Assembly: GCA_020248985.1 (NCBI GenBank)
Contig: JADCGL010000017.1
Span: 186,001 to 250,000, forward strand
Length of the DNA stretch: 64,000 nucleotides
From: Telmatospirillum sp.
Lineage (GTDB): Bacteria > Pseudomonadota > Alphaproteobacteria > CACIAM-22H2
Direction of reading: 5' to 3'
A program made the position numbers and the translations under genes. The notes below the pieces were generated by a model. That model saw nothing but the letters and a program-made list of their open reading frames with translations. It did not search any database and had not been told where the DNA came from. Each line of letters begins with the position of its first letter. Position 1 is the stretch's first letter. Positions 8,669-16,669 of the stretch are shown here, piece after piece.

Positions 8669-9480
8669 GGAGCGCTCTCCTCTTGCGGCAGGCCCGGCGC
8701 ATCGAAGCCGTTGCGCTTCAGCACGGCTTGGCCCGCGGGGGACAAAACGAACATCGCGAAGTTCGCGGCTTGGGGGCTTGCCCCGCGCAGCAGCGCGAGG
8801 CCGTAATCGGCACCCACCGCAAGTGCCGGCGGGATCGCGACGATCTGCAGGTTCGCTATCTCGCGCTTGGCGTCTTCGGCAGCCGTGCAATAGGCCAAGA
8901 AAATGTCGGCTTTGCCGTCGGCGATGTTGGTCGCATACACGTTGCGCCCGACCGGCAGCGGCGGCGAACCGGGGCCGCCCGTCAGCTTCAGCGCTTTTGC
9001 TTCGAGGGCGGCGCGGGCACCTGCCTGCACGCGCTCGGCCTTGGCGAACAGCGCCCACGCATAGTCGCCCGCGGGGTCCGCGATCGGCGTCGAGGTGCCA
9101 ACGCGGATGGCCGGATCGAGCAGCTGAGCAAGCAGCGTATCAGAGGTAACGCCAAGTCCGGGTCGTACCAGCGCGCAAAGCCGGTTGCGCGCGAATAGCA
9201 CAGTGGGTCCCGCACGCCCGCTCGCCGAAAGACTCTGCGGATGCGCCATGTTGGCGGAAGCGAAAATCTCCGCCGCCTCGCCGCCCGCAATTCGCTCGCG
9301 CAAAAGCCCCGAAGCGCCGAACGTGCCCGCGATCTTTTCGCCCGTCTGCTTCTCGTAGAGCTCGGCGACTTGCGTTAATGCGCCGCGCAGCGAACCCGCC
9401 GCATAGAGGCGGACGGGTTCCTGGGCTGCCGCGGGCACGGCCAGCATCGCAATCAATGCGGCCAGAACCGCGCGCCTCAC
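8665..9480 (-). CDS. ModA-like molybdate-binding protein
   Basis: A 271-residue precursor with a signal peptide (VLAALIAMLAVPAAAQ). The mature start VRLYAAGSLRGALTQVAELY and the pattern FGASGLLRERIAGGEAAEIFASANMAHPQ are the classic ModA signature for the oxyanion pocket. The GTG start overlaps the tupA stop (GTGA) and the stop overlaps the mop start. No modB or modC lies next to it, so it would have to work through the TupBC or FecCD-type channel or act as an extra receptor. That is inference. Confidence 0.85.
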   Translation of the reverse strand: MRRAVLAALIAMLAVPAAAQEPVRLYAAGSLRGALTQVAELYEKQTGEKIAGTFGASGLLRERIAGGEAAEIFASANMAHPQSLSASGRAGPTVLFARNRLCALVRPGLGVTSDTLLAQLLDPAIRVGTSTPIADPAGDYAWALFAKAERVQAGARAALEAKALKLTGGPGSPPLPVGRNVYATNIADGKADIFLAYCTAAEDAKREIANLQIVAIPPALAVGADYGLALLRGASPQAANFAMFVLSPAGQAVLKRNGFDAPGLPQEESAP

Positions 9481-10325
9481 GAGCGCGGCCGCGGCGTTTC
9501 GGCGTTCGGGAAGAACAGCTGCTCGCCGCCGATTTTGTAGTCGGCGATCGTCGCCTGGCCCTTGGGCCCGACGAGCCACTCGATGAAGCTGCGGCCAAGC
9601 TCCTGCTTGACCGTCGGATGGCGTGCCGGATTGACGAGGATGACGCCGTATTGGTTGAAGAGCTGCGTGTCGCCCTCGACGAGGATGGCCAAATCGCCGC
9701 GATTGCGGAAATTGAGCCACGTGCCGCGGTCGGCGAGGATGTAGGCCCCCATGCCCGACGCCGTATTGAGAGCCGGCCCCATGCCTTGGCCGACCTCGCG
9801 GTACCAAGCGCCCTTGGCCGAAGCGAGATCGATCTTGGCACTCTGCCAGTAGCGCAGCTCGGCCGCATGCGTGCCCGAATTGTCGCCGCGCGACACGAAG
9901 GGGGCTGCCGCCTTTTGAATGCGCGTGAAGGCTTCGTTGACGTCCTTGAGGCCGGCGATGCGTGCGGGATCCGCCTTCGGGCCGATCACGACGAAATCGT
10001 TGTACATGACCTGGATGCGCGCCACGCCGAAACCTTCGGCGACGAAGCGTTCTTCGGCCGGTTTGTCGTGCACGAACACGACGTCGGCGTCGCCGCGACG
10101 CCCCACATCGAGCGCTTGGCCCGTGCCCAGCGCCACGACGCGCACGTCAATCCCTGTGTCGCGCTTGAAGGCCGGCAGCAAATGGCCGAACAGGCCCGAC
10201 TGGTCGGTCGACGTGGTCGAGGCGACCGTGATGAAGCGCTCTTGCGCTTGTGCGGGCAATGCCGCCAACGCCAGCAAGCCCGCCAGAACGACGCGCCGCA
10301 TTCCCATCGCTGTCTTCTTCACCAT
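9477..10325 (-). CDS. tupA: Tungstate ABC transporter binding protein TupA
   Basis: A 282-residue precursor with a signal peptide ending near AQAQ. The mature protein begins ITVASTTSTDQSGLFGHLLP and contains VSRGDNSGTH, the two anion-contacting motifs of TupA (TTST and SRGDxSGT). TupA binds tungstate with very high selectivity in characterised bacteria. An AGGAGA ribosome-binding site lies 8 bases before the ATG at 10325, which overlaps the tupC end by 7 bases; a second in-frame Met six codons later is less likely. Confidence 0.92.
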   Translation of the reverse strand: MVKKTAMGMRRVVLAGLLALAALPAQAQERFITVASTTSTDQSGLFGHLLPAFKRDTGIDVRVVALGTGQALDVGRRGDADVVFVHDKPAEERFVAEGFGVARIQVMYNDFVVIGPKADPARIAGLKDVNEAFTRIQKAAAPFVSRGDNSGTHAAELRYWQSAKIDLASAKGAWYREVGQGMGPALNTASGMGAYILADRGTWLNFRNRGDLAILVEGDTQLFNQYGVILVNPARHPTVKQELGRSFIEWLVGPKGQATIADYKIGGEQLFFPNAETPRPRS

Positions 10326-11023
10326 GGCAATTCTCCTGCAAGATAGGCCGCCGCTTCCGGCGTGCCGGGGGATTTGAAAAAACGTTCGACGGGCGCGTGC
10401 TCAATCACGCGCCCGCGATGCAAAAACACGATGTCCGCACCCAAGCGCCGCGCCTGGCCGAGATTGTGCGTGGTCATCACGATCTTGGTGCCCTCCTCCG
10501 CCATGTCGCCCAGAATGTCTTCAAGCGCGCGCGTGGCGGCCGGATCGAGGTTCGCGGTGGGCTCGTCCAAAAACAGAATTTGCGGATCGAGCGCCCAAGC
10601 GCGCGCCAACGCCACGCGCGCCTGCTCGCCGCCCGACAGAACGCGCGCCGGGCGCTCGGCGATGGCCTCGAGGCCCACGCGGCGCAGCCGGTCGCGCGCG
10701 ATCTCGGTGCGCACGCCGCGCGGCACGCCGCGCAGCTTGAGCCCGTAGGCGACGTTCGCAAGTGCCGAGCGCCGCAGCATCGACGGGCGCTGGAACACCA
10801 TCGCCTGATGACCTTTGGGGTCGCGTGCCCACGCGATCGTGCCAGCACTCGGGGCCGCAAGCCCGTGGCAGAGGCGCAGAAGCGTGCTCTTGCCCGCGCC
10901 GTTGGCGCCGACCACGATCGTGGGCGCACCTGCGGCAAGCGTGAGCGTGAAATCGTCGGCGATGAGCGTGTCGCCGATCGCGAGGCGCACATGCACAAGC
11001 TCGAGCGGCAGGATGCTAGCCAT
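10319..11023 (-). CDS. tupC: Tungstate ABC transporter ATPase TupC
   Basis: A 234-residue ABC ATPase. Walker A is GANGAGKS at about 39-46, the signature LSGGEQARVALARAW, Walker B ILFLDEPTANLD, and the H-loop TTHNLGQ. The start MASILPLELVHV at 11023 overlaps the end of tupB by 8 bases; the longer in-frame extension is shadow. It energises TupB. No C-terminal TOBE regulatory domain is present, unlike ModC. Confidence 0.88.
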   Translation of the reverse strand: MASILPLELVHVRLAIGDTLIADDFTLTLAAGAPTIVVGANGAGKSTLLRLCHGLAAPSAGTIAWARDPKGHQAMVFQRPSMLRRSALANVAYGLKLRGVPRGVRTEIARDRLRRVGLEAIAERPARVLSGGEQARVALARAWALDPQILFLDEPTANLDPAATRALEDILGDMAEEGTKIVMTTHNLGQARRLGADIVFLHRGRVIEHAPVERFFKSPGTPEAAAYLAGELPW

Positions 11024-11720
11024 AGCGGCGCACCGAGAGGTTCTTGAGCCCCGAAGCCGCCGCATTGACCGCGAGCACCACCGCGAGGAGCACGATCCCA
11101 AGCGCCAAGGCGAGGCCAAGATCGCCCTTGCTTGTTTCGAGCGCGATCGCCGTCGTCATCGTGCGCGTGACGCCCGCGATGTTGCCGCCGACGATGATCA
11201 CCGCACCCACTTCGGCCGCCGCACGCCCAAACCCGGCCAGCACCACGGTCACCAGCGCATAGCGCGTGTCCCACAGCAAGGTGGCGGCAGATTGCAGCAA
11301 GGTTGCGCCCAGCGAGCGCAGCTGGTCGCAATGTTCGGCCCAGGCATCTTCAAGCGTCTGGCGCGCAAGCGCTGCGAGGATGGGGGCTATGAGCACGGTC
11401 TGGGCCACGATCATGGCCCCCGGCGTGAAGAGCAGCCCCAAACTGCCGAGCGGGCCAGCACGCGACAGCAGCAGATAGACGACGAGCCCGACCACGACCG
11501 GCGGCAGACCCATCAAGGCGTTGAGAATCACGACGATCGGCTGACGACCCGGAAAGCGGGCGAGCGCCAAGGCCGCCCCGATCGGCAAGCCGATGGTGGC
11601 GGCGATCAAGGTCGCAGCAAGGCTCACCTGCAGCGACAGCGACACGATCCCGAACAGTTGCGGGTCGCCGCCGATCAGCAGAGCCAGGGCTGTCGCAAAT
11701 GCATCGCCAAATATCGCCAT
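11016..11720 (-). CDS. tupB: Tungstate ABC transporter permease TupB
   Basis: A 234-residue membrane protein with about five or six hydrophobic segments. It has the ATPase-docking EAA-type loop of the family (FGRAAAEVGAVIIVGGNIAG). It is the first gene of the eight-gene operon tupB-tupC-tupA-modA-like-mop-molA-like-molB-like-molC-like. The operon is divergent from a regulator gene across a 94-base region that must hold both promoters. Confidence 0.9.
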   Translation of the reverse strand: MAIFGDAFATALALLIGGDPQLFGIVSLSLQVSLAATLIAATIGLPIGAALALARFPGRQPIVVILNALMGLPPVVVGLVVYLLLSRAGPLGSLGLLFTPGAMIVAQTVLIAPILAALARQTLEDAWAEHCDQLRSLGATLLQSAATLLWDTRYALVTVVLAGFGRAAAEVGAVIIVGGNIAGVTRTMTTAIALETSKGDLGLALALGIVLLAVVLAVNAAASGLKNLSVRRYG

Positions 11721-11778
11721 GGATGTGGGGGAATGTCGGTTGGCAGGGCAGGCAGGTCAAACCCGCCGTGCGACAAGG

Positions 11779-11805
11779 TTTGCATGTTTTTGCAAGAATC
11801 TGCAT
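11779..11805. promoter_or_regulatory. Three 10-bp-spaced TGCA repeats between the tup operon and its regulator
   Basis: TTTGCAT (11779-11785), TTTGCAA (11789-11795) and TCTGCAT (11799-11805) are spaced exactly 10 bases apart, one helical turn. The last repeat ends 9 bases before the regulator start codon. They lie in the divergent region shared with tupB. Their position and phasing suggest an operator for the adjacent HTH regulator, which could repress itself and control the uptake operon. This is inferred, not shown. Confidence 0.5.
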
Positions 11806-11814
11806 AACGGCCGT

Positions 11815-12702
11815 ATGGACAAAGCCGTTTTGACGACCGACGAGGTTGCGCGCCATCTGCGCTTGAAGCCGCGCTCGATCTACGAACTTGTGCGCGCCAA
11901 GCGCATCCCGTGCGCGCGGATCGGCGGCAAATGGCTGTTTCCACGCAGCCTCGTCGATGCATGGCTCATGCAGAATACCGATCTCAGGGCACTCGCCGCA
12001 CGGCCCGCCGCTCCGCCGCCGATCCTCGCCGGCAGCCACGATCCGCTGCTCGATTGGGCGTTGACGCGCTCGGGCTGCGGGCTTGCGGGCCTGCCGGGCG
12101 GCAGTCTCGACGGCATCGATGCGCTGCGCGACCGCCGCGCCATAGCGGCCGCTTTGCACATCGTCGATCCGGACAGCGGGGCGTTCAACGTGCCGGCGTT
12201 GCAGGCGGCAATGCCGGGCCAAGATTTGGTCGCGTTCGGCTGGGCCTGGCGCACGCAAGGGCTGCTGGTCGCGCGCGGCAACCCGAAGAAGCTGCGCAAT
12301 CTCGCCGATCTGCGGCGCCGGCGCGTAAAAACAGTGTTGCGCCAACCGGCCGCAGGCAGCCATGTTCTGTTCATGCATCTCTTGGCCGAAGCAGGCATTC
12401 GCCTGACCGAACTCGACGCGGCCCCCACGCCCGCCTTCAATGAGACCGAAATCGCGGCTTCTGTGCGCGAGGGCCATGCGGATGCGGGCTTCGGCGTTGC
12501 GGCGTCGGCAGGCCAGCTCGGCATCGATTTTGTGCCGCTGTTCCGCGAACGCTTCGACATCGCCGTGCGCCGACGCGACTATTTCGAGCCGCCTTTGCAA
12601 CGCCTGCTCGCCTTCGCGCGCAGCCCCGCCCTTGCCAAACATGCCGAGCATCTGGGCGGCTACGATCTCTCCTGCCTCGGCCAAGTGGTGCTGAACCAAT
12701 GA
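11815..12702 (+). CDS. HTH regulator with a periplasmic-binding-protein-like sensor domain
   Basis: A 295-residue protein. Residues 1-55 form an excisionase/MerR-like winged helix (LTTDEVARHLRLKPRSIYEL, then GGKWLFPRSLVDAWL). Residues of about 70-295 resemble the PBP-like domain found fused to such HTH modules and related to molybdate/tungstate-binding proteins (AHLL-type DPDSGAFNVPALQ and a PAAGSHVLF loop). The start is the ATG directly after the TGCA repeats. Placed divergent from tup/mol genes and followed by a MOSC gene, it is a good candidate for an oxyanion-responsive regulator. ModE is a different architecture. Confidence 0.82.
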   Translation: MDKAVLTTDEVARHLRLKPRSIYELVRAKRIPCARIGGKWLFPRSLVDAWLMQNTDLRALAARPAAPPPILAGSHDPLLDWALTRSGCGLAGLPGGSLDGIDALRDRRAIAAALHIVDPDSGAFNVPALQAAMPGQDLVAFGWAWRTQGLLVARGNPKKLRNLADLRRRRVKTVLRQPAAGSHVLFMHLLAEAGIRLTELDAAPTPAFNETEIAASVREGHADAGFGVAASAGQLGIDFVPLFRERFDIAVRRRDYFEPPLQRLLAFARSPALAKHAEHLGGYDLSCLGQVVLNQ

Positions 12703-13241
12703 ACGCTACGATCGTCGCCGTCTCGAGCCACGCCAAACACGAATTTTCGAAACCGACCAAGGACGCGATCGAGCTTCGCGAAGGATTTGGCGTCGTGGGC
12801 GACGCGCACGCCGGGGTCACCGTCCAGCATCTAAGCCGGATCGCGGTCAATCCGGCGGCGCCCAATCTGCGCCAAGTGCATCTGATCCATGCGGAGTTGC
12901 TCGACGAACTGCAGGGGCGCGGGTTCAAAGTCGACCCCGGTGCGCTTGGCGAGAACATCGTCACGCGCGGCGTCGATCTGCTGGGGCTTGGCACGGGCAC
13001 CATTCTGCATCTCGGGGCCGACGCGGCGATCCAAGTCACCGGTTTGCGCAATCCGTGCGCGCAGCTCGACAAGCTTCAGCGCGGCCTGCTCGCGGCCGTG
13101 CTCGACCGCGATGCGAACGGTGGGCTCGTGCGCAAATCCGGCATCATGGCGATCGTGCTGAAAAGCGGGCAGATCAAGCCGGGCGACGCGATCCGCATCG
13201 AAGCGCCCCAGGGTCTCTTCGTCGCTTTGGCACCCGTCTAA
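12699..13241 (+). CDS. MOSC domain protein
   Basis: A 180-residue protein consisting of one MOSC domain (GVVGDAHAG near residue 30, FKVDPGALGENIVTRGVDL at about 70-90, and the conserved Cys in TGLRNPCAQLD). MOSC domains occur in molybdenum cofactor sulfurases and in YiiM/mARC-type molybdoenzymes, where the Cys handles sulfur or coordinates Mo. It overlaps the regulator by four bases (ATGA), so uptake regulation and cofactor chemistry are coupled. The 3' end overlaps the convergent MFS gene by four bases. Confidence 0.88.
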   Translation: MNATIVAVSSHAKHEFSKPTKDAIELREGFGVVGDAHAGVTVQHLSRIAVNPAAPNLRQVHLIHAELLDELQGRGFKVDPGALGENIVTRGVDLLGLGTGTILHLGADAAIQVTGLRNPCAQLDKLQRGLLAAVLDRDANGGLVRKSGIMAIVLKSGQIKPGDAIRIEAPQGLFVALAPV

Positions 13242-14401
13242 AGTTCTTCGGGCGGCTTGTGCTTGGCGAACAAGCGCAGCAGCAAGAGATCGTAGACGAT
13301 CTTGATGCCGCCCGCCGCGACCAGCGGCCAGCCGAACGGCGACGCGGCCAGCATCGCCCCCGCAAGAATCGGCCCCACGGCCGTTGCGAGCGTGCGCGGT
13401 GCTGTCGTAAGGCTCGCTGCCGCCGGCCGCTCGGCCGGTGTGACCGTCGCCATCACGTAGGATTGGCGCGCGGGCACGTCCATCTGCGTGAGCAGGCTGC
13501 GCAGCACGAGCAGCCCCACCGCGATCTGCGCATCCTGTGCGAAAGGTACCGCCATCAGCAGGAAACTGGCGGGCAGATGCGAAAACACCATTGTGCGGAT
13601 GAGGCCGATGCGCTTGGCGAGCCACACGGCTGCGAACTGCGAAAACGCCGCAAGCAGGCGCGTTGCGAAAAACACGGCACCGGTTTCGGCGGCCGAAAAA
13701 TCGAACCGCACGAGCAGCCACAAAGCCAGGATCGCCTGCACGATGAGGCCGCTGGCAAACGAGTCGAGCGCGAACAACGCCGCCAGCACCAGCACATGGC
13801 GGCGCGACTGTTTGAGCGGTACCCGCACGGCACCCTTCTCAGGTTTGCGATCAGGCACGCCGCGATAAAGCGCGAAGATCGCAACGCCGATCGCCGCATA
13901 GACAAAAAACATCGTCTCAGTCGAAATCGCCAGATAATCGACGAGGCCGATCGACAAGGCGCCGAAAGCGCCCGCAAAAATCCCGACAAAGCCGTAGCGC
14001 GCAAACGCCAGCGTGCGCGCAGGACCGTCGGCATCGGCCGCGAGCGTGGCATGTTCGAGCGGCACGAACGGGCTCGAATCCCCGCCTGCAACATTGAGCG
14101 TGCCGACGAACCCGACGATGGCCACGACCCAGAAACCCTGCGCGAAGCCGAAGGCAAGACCGGTTGCCGCCATTGCAAGCGAGGCCGCCAGCAGCAGCGT
14201 GCGGATCGACGCCAAATGCGCCGACAGTCCCACGCCGAGCGTGGTGAGCGCGGCACCCGTCAGCGCCAAAGTCGAGATGGCCCCGACCGCAAACGTGTCG
14301 AAGCCAAGAGCCGTCAGATGCAGCGGCAGCAACAGGGCCGCAAACCCGTCGGCAAAGGCGCGCAAACCACGCCCCGCCGTCACCCGCGTCGTTTCCCGCA
14401 T
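13238..14401 (-). CDS. MFS transporter
   Basis: A 387-residue integral membrane protein with about twelve hydrophobic segments in two halves and a central charged loop (GVPDRKPEKGAVRVPLKQS). The half-repeat motif VPARQSYVMATVTPAERPAA is typical of drug/solute exporters of the major facilitator superfamily. The substrate is unknown. It ends convergently against the MOSC gene and is 47 bases from the next minus-strand gene, so it is probably separate from the Aap-type genes upstream. Confidence 0.8.
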   Translation of the reverse strand: MRETTRVTAGRGLRAFADGFAALLLPLHLTALGFDTFAVGAISTLALTGAALTTLGVGLSAHLASIRTLLLAASLAMAATGLAFGFAQGFWVVAIVGFVGTLNVAGGDSSPFVPLEHATLAADADGPARTLAFARYGFVGIFAGAFGALSIGLVDYLAISTETMFFVYAAIGVAIFALYRGVPDRKPEKGAVRVPLKQSRRHVLVLAALFALDSFASGLIVQAILALWLLVRFDFSAAETGAVFFATRLLAAFSQFAAVWLAKRIGLIRTMVFSHLPASFLLMAVPFAQDAQIAVGLLVLRSLLTQMDVPARQSYVMATVTPAERPAAASLTTAPRTLATAVGPILAGAMLAASPFGWPLVAAGGIKIVYDLLLLRLFAKHKPPEEL

Positions 14402-14448
14402 TCGAGCCCCCCGGCCGCAAGGGGTCTAGCTCGAATATGGCGGCACGG

Positions 14449-15495
14449 CTAGAGGCGGCGCAACTCCGCACTCGGCAGATATTTGTCCGACCACAGGAGA
14501 TCGGCCTGCACCACGCGCGGCAATTCGAGCCCGCGCGCCATCAATTCGACCGAGCGCTGCAGGCGCGGCAGTTCGATCTGGCCGAGGCCCAAGCGCGCCG
14601 TCTCCGGCCCCAGCACCTGGTTGTCGAGCACCCATTTGAGGCGGTCGCGTTCGATGTCTTTGTTCACGAGCCCGTCGACCTTGAACAGCGATTCCGTAAC
14701 GGCCACAGGATCGGCGACCGCATCGCGCCAGCCGCGCATCGTCGCGCGCAGGAAGCCCGGCAGTGCCGCCTCGTTTTCGCGCAGGAATTTTCGGCTCACG
14801 ATCACCGAGTTCGAATAGAGATCGAGCCCATGCTGCGAATAGAGCATGATCGAGATGTCTTCGAACTTCACGCCGAGCCCGCGCAGATTGAGCCAGATCG
14901 TCGAATCGAAGCCGGTGATCGCCTCGACCTCGCGGCGCATGAACACGGCTTCGCGCAGGCGCAGATCCATGTTGTTGAACTTGACCGACGCGGGATCGAG
15001 CGAATTGGCGCGGAAGAAAACCGGGAAAAGCCGGAACGCATTGTCGGTGAGCGGGCCGCCGACCGTGCGCCCGACGAGATCGGCGGGCTTCTGGATGTTG
15101 GCGGATTTCCACGACACGATCGCGGCCGGCGTGGAGCGATAGACGTTGAAGATGCCGAGCGGCGTCGCATCCGGACTGCGCAGATGCCATTCCGCCAAGG
15201 CCGGCAGATCGGCAAAGCCGAGATCGTAGGTGTCGGAGGCCACGCGCTGCATGGCGTCCGCCCCCGAGGCCGGGTCCATCGACGCAATGCGAATGCCTTC
15301 TTGCGCGAAATAGCCGCGCTCGGCCGCATGGATGAAGGGCGAGTTGGTGCCGTTGCGCGGAAGATTGAGGGTGAAGCGCACGGGCACGCCGCCGGCTTGC
15401 GCGAACACGTAAGGCGCCGGGAACGCCGCCAAGGTGCCTGCGGCAGCCGTGGATTTCAGAAACATCCGGCGCACGAAACTTTTGGCTTTCAGCAT
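14449..15495 (-). CDS. NitT/TauT-type ABC substrate-binding protein
   Basis: A 348-residue precursor with a Tat-like N-terminus (RRMFLKSTAAAGTLAAF). The mature part follows the SsuA/TauA/ThiY fold: NGTNSPFIHAAERGYFAQEG, then a GADAMQRVASDTYDLGFADL segment. Family members bind sulfonates, nitrate, thiamine precursors or similar small compounds. It lies 57 bases downstream of the aapM-like gene where an ATPase gene would be expected, and no permease or ATPase of its own family is adjacent. Confidence 0.82.
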   Translation of the reverse strand: MLKAKSFVRRMFLKSTAAAGTLAAFPAPYVFAQAGGVPVRFTLNLPRNGTNSPFIHAAERGYFAQEGIRIASMDPASGADAMQRVASDTYDLGFADLPALAEWHLRSPDATPLGIFNVYRSTPAAIVSWKSANIQKPADLVGRTVGGPLTDNAFRLFPVFFRANSLDPASVKFNNMDLRLREAVFMRREVEAITGFDSTIWLNLRGLGVKFEDISIMLYSQHGLDLYSNSVIVSRKFLRENEAALPGFLRATMRGWRDAVADPVAVTESLFKVDGLVNKDIERDRLKWVLDNQVLGPETARLGLGQIELPRLQRSVELMARGLELPRVVQADLLWSDKYLPSAELRRL

Positions 15496-15552
15496 GGCAT
15501 CCCCTCCCGCTTGCGACGCGGGAATCCACGCAAACCCTATGCCAATCGCAGT

Positions 15553-16665
15553 CTAGCGTCGTGTTTCGGGCGACAGATCGCGTTCCAGGCGCTGGCTGTA
15601 TTTCGACATGCCGAAACACAGGATGAAATAAGTGAGGGCGGCGAAGACATAGGCTTCGTTTGGGAAACCCATCCAGTTGGGATCGCCCAAGGCCGCGCGC
15701 AGCGTGGTGAAAAAGTCGAAAATGCCGACGATGACGACGAGTGTGGTGTCCTTGAACAGGCCGATGAAAGTGTTGACCTGGGCCGGGATGGTCATTTTGA
15801 GCGCCTGCGGCAGCACGATCAGGCGCATTTTTTGCGCATAGTTGAGGCCGAGCGACTCGGCCGCCTCGTACTGGCCGCGCCCGAGGCCTTGCAAGCCGCC
15901 GCGCACGACTTCGGCCAAGTACGCCGCCGAGAAGATCGTGTAGGCGAATTGGATGCGGAACAGCCGGTCGATCGTCATGCCCGCGGGCAGGAACAGCGGC
16001 AGCATGATCGCGGCCATGAAGATGATCGTGACGAGCGGCACGCCGCGCACGCATTCGATGACCGCAACGCAGAACCATTTGACGACCGGCATGTGCGAGC
16101 GCCGCCCCAGCGCCAGCAGGATCGCGACCGGATAGCCGGTCGCAAGGCCGAACACGGCGATGAACACGGTGACGGTGAGGCCGCCCCACAGGCGCGTGGG
16201 CACTTGGGTTCCGAAAATCTCGACGCCGAAAAACGTGCCGTCCATCAGCACGAACATCAGCACCGAGGCGGCGAGCCAACCGTAGATCAGCTGCTTGGAC
16301 CACAGCCGCCGGAACAGCGACAGCCCGACCATGACACTGAATAGCGACAGCATCGTGGCAGGCCGCCACCGCAGCTCGTACGGGTAAAGTCCGAACACGG
16401 CGAACCAGAATTTTTCGTCGATGAAGGCCCAGCACGCCCCGCTGCGCGCCTCGCGGCATTGGGCGGCCGTGCCCGTCCAGTGCGCGTCGAACACCGCCCA
16501 GCCGAGGATCGGCGGCAGCATCTTGTAGAGCACGTAGAGGCACACCAGCGTGATGACGGCATTGAGCGGCGTGCCGAAATAACGCACGCGCAGCGCTGTC
16601 GCAACGCTGGCAAAGGTTGCGCGCGCGGCAACCGGTGCAGCAATCGGGGCGGCAAGATCGGCCAT
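15553..16665 (-). CDS. aapM: General amino-acid ABC permease, AapM type
   Basis: A 370-residue membrane protein. The long N-terminal part with extra segments and a periplasmic loop (ARSGACWAFIDEKFWFAVFG) is typical of AapM. The conserved HisM/AapM core follows from about 160 (GLTVTVFIAVFGLATGYPVA) with the EAA loop EAAESLGLNYAQKMRLIVLP. It pairs with the AapQ-like permease 4 bases upstream to form the channel for broad-specificity amino-acid uptake. Confidence 0.88.
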   Translation of the reverse strand: MADLAAPIAAPVAARATFASVATALRVRYFGTPLNAVITLVCLYVLYKMLPPILGWAVFDAHWTGTAAQCREARSGACWAFIDEKFWFAVFGLYPYELRWRPATMLSLFSVMVGLSLFRRLWSKQLIYGWLAASVLMFVLMDGTFFGVEIFGTQVPTRLWGGLTVTVFIAVFGLATGYPVAILLALGRRSHMPVVKWFCVAVIECVRGVPLVTIIFMAAIMLPLFLPAGMTIDRLFRIQFAYTIFSAAYLAEVVRGGLQGLGRGQYEAAESLGLNYAQKMRLIVLPQALKMTIPAQVNTFIGLFKDTTLVVIVGIFDFFTTLRAALGDPNWMGFPNEAYVFAALTYFILCFGMSKYSQRLERDLSPETRR

Positions 16666-16669
16666 GCGC

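Noticed and set aside
14437-16344. A 635-residue plus-strand open frame
   Set aside because: Antisense to the NitT-type receptor and aapM genes and low in complexity.
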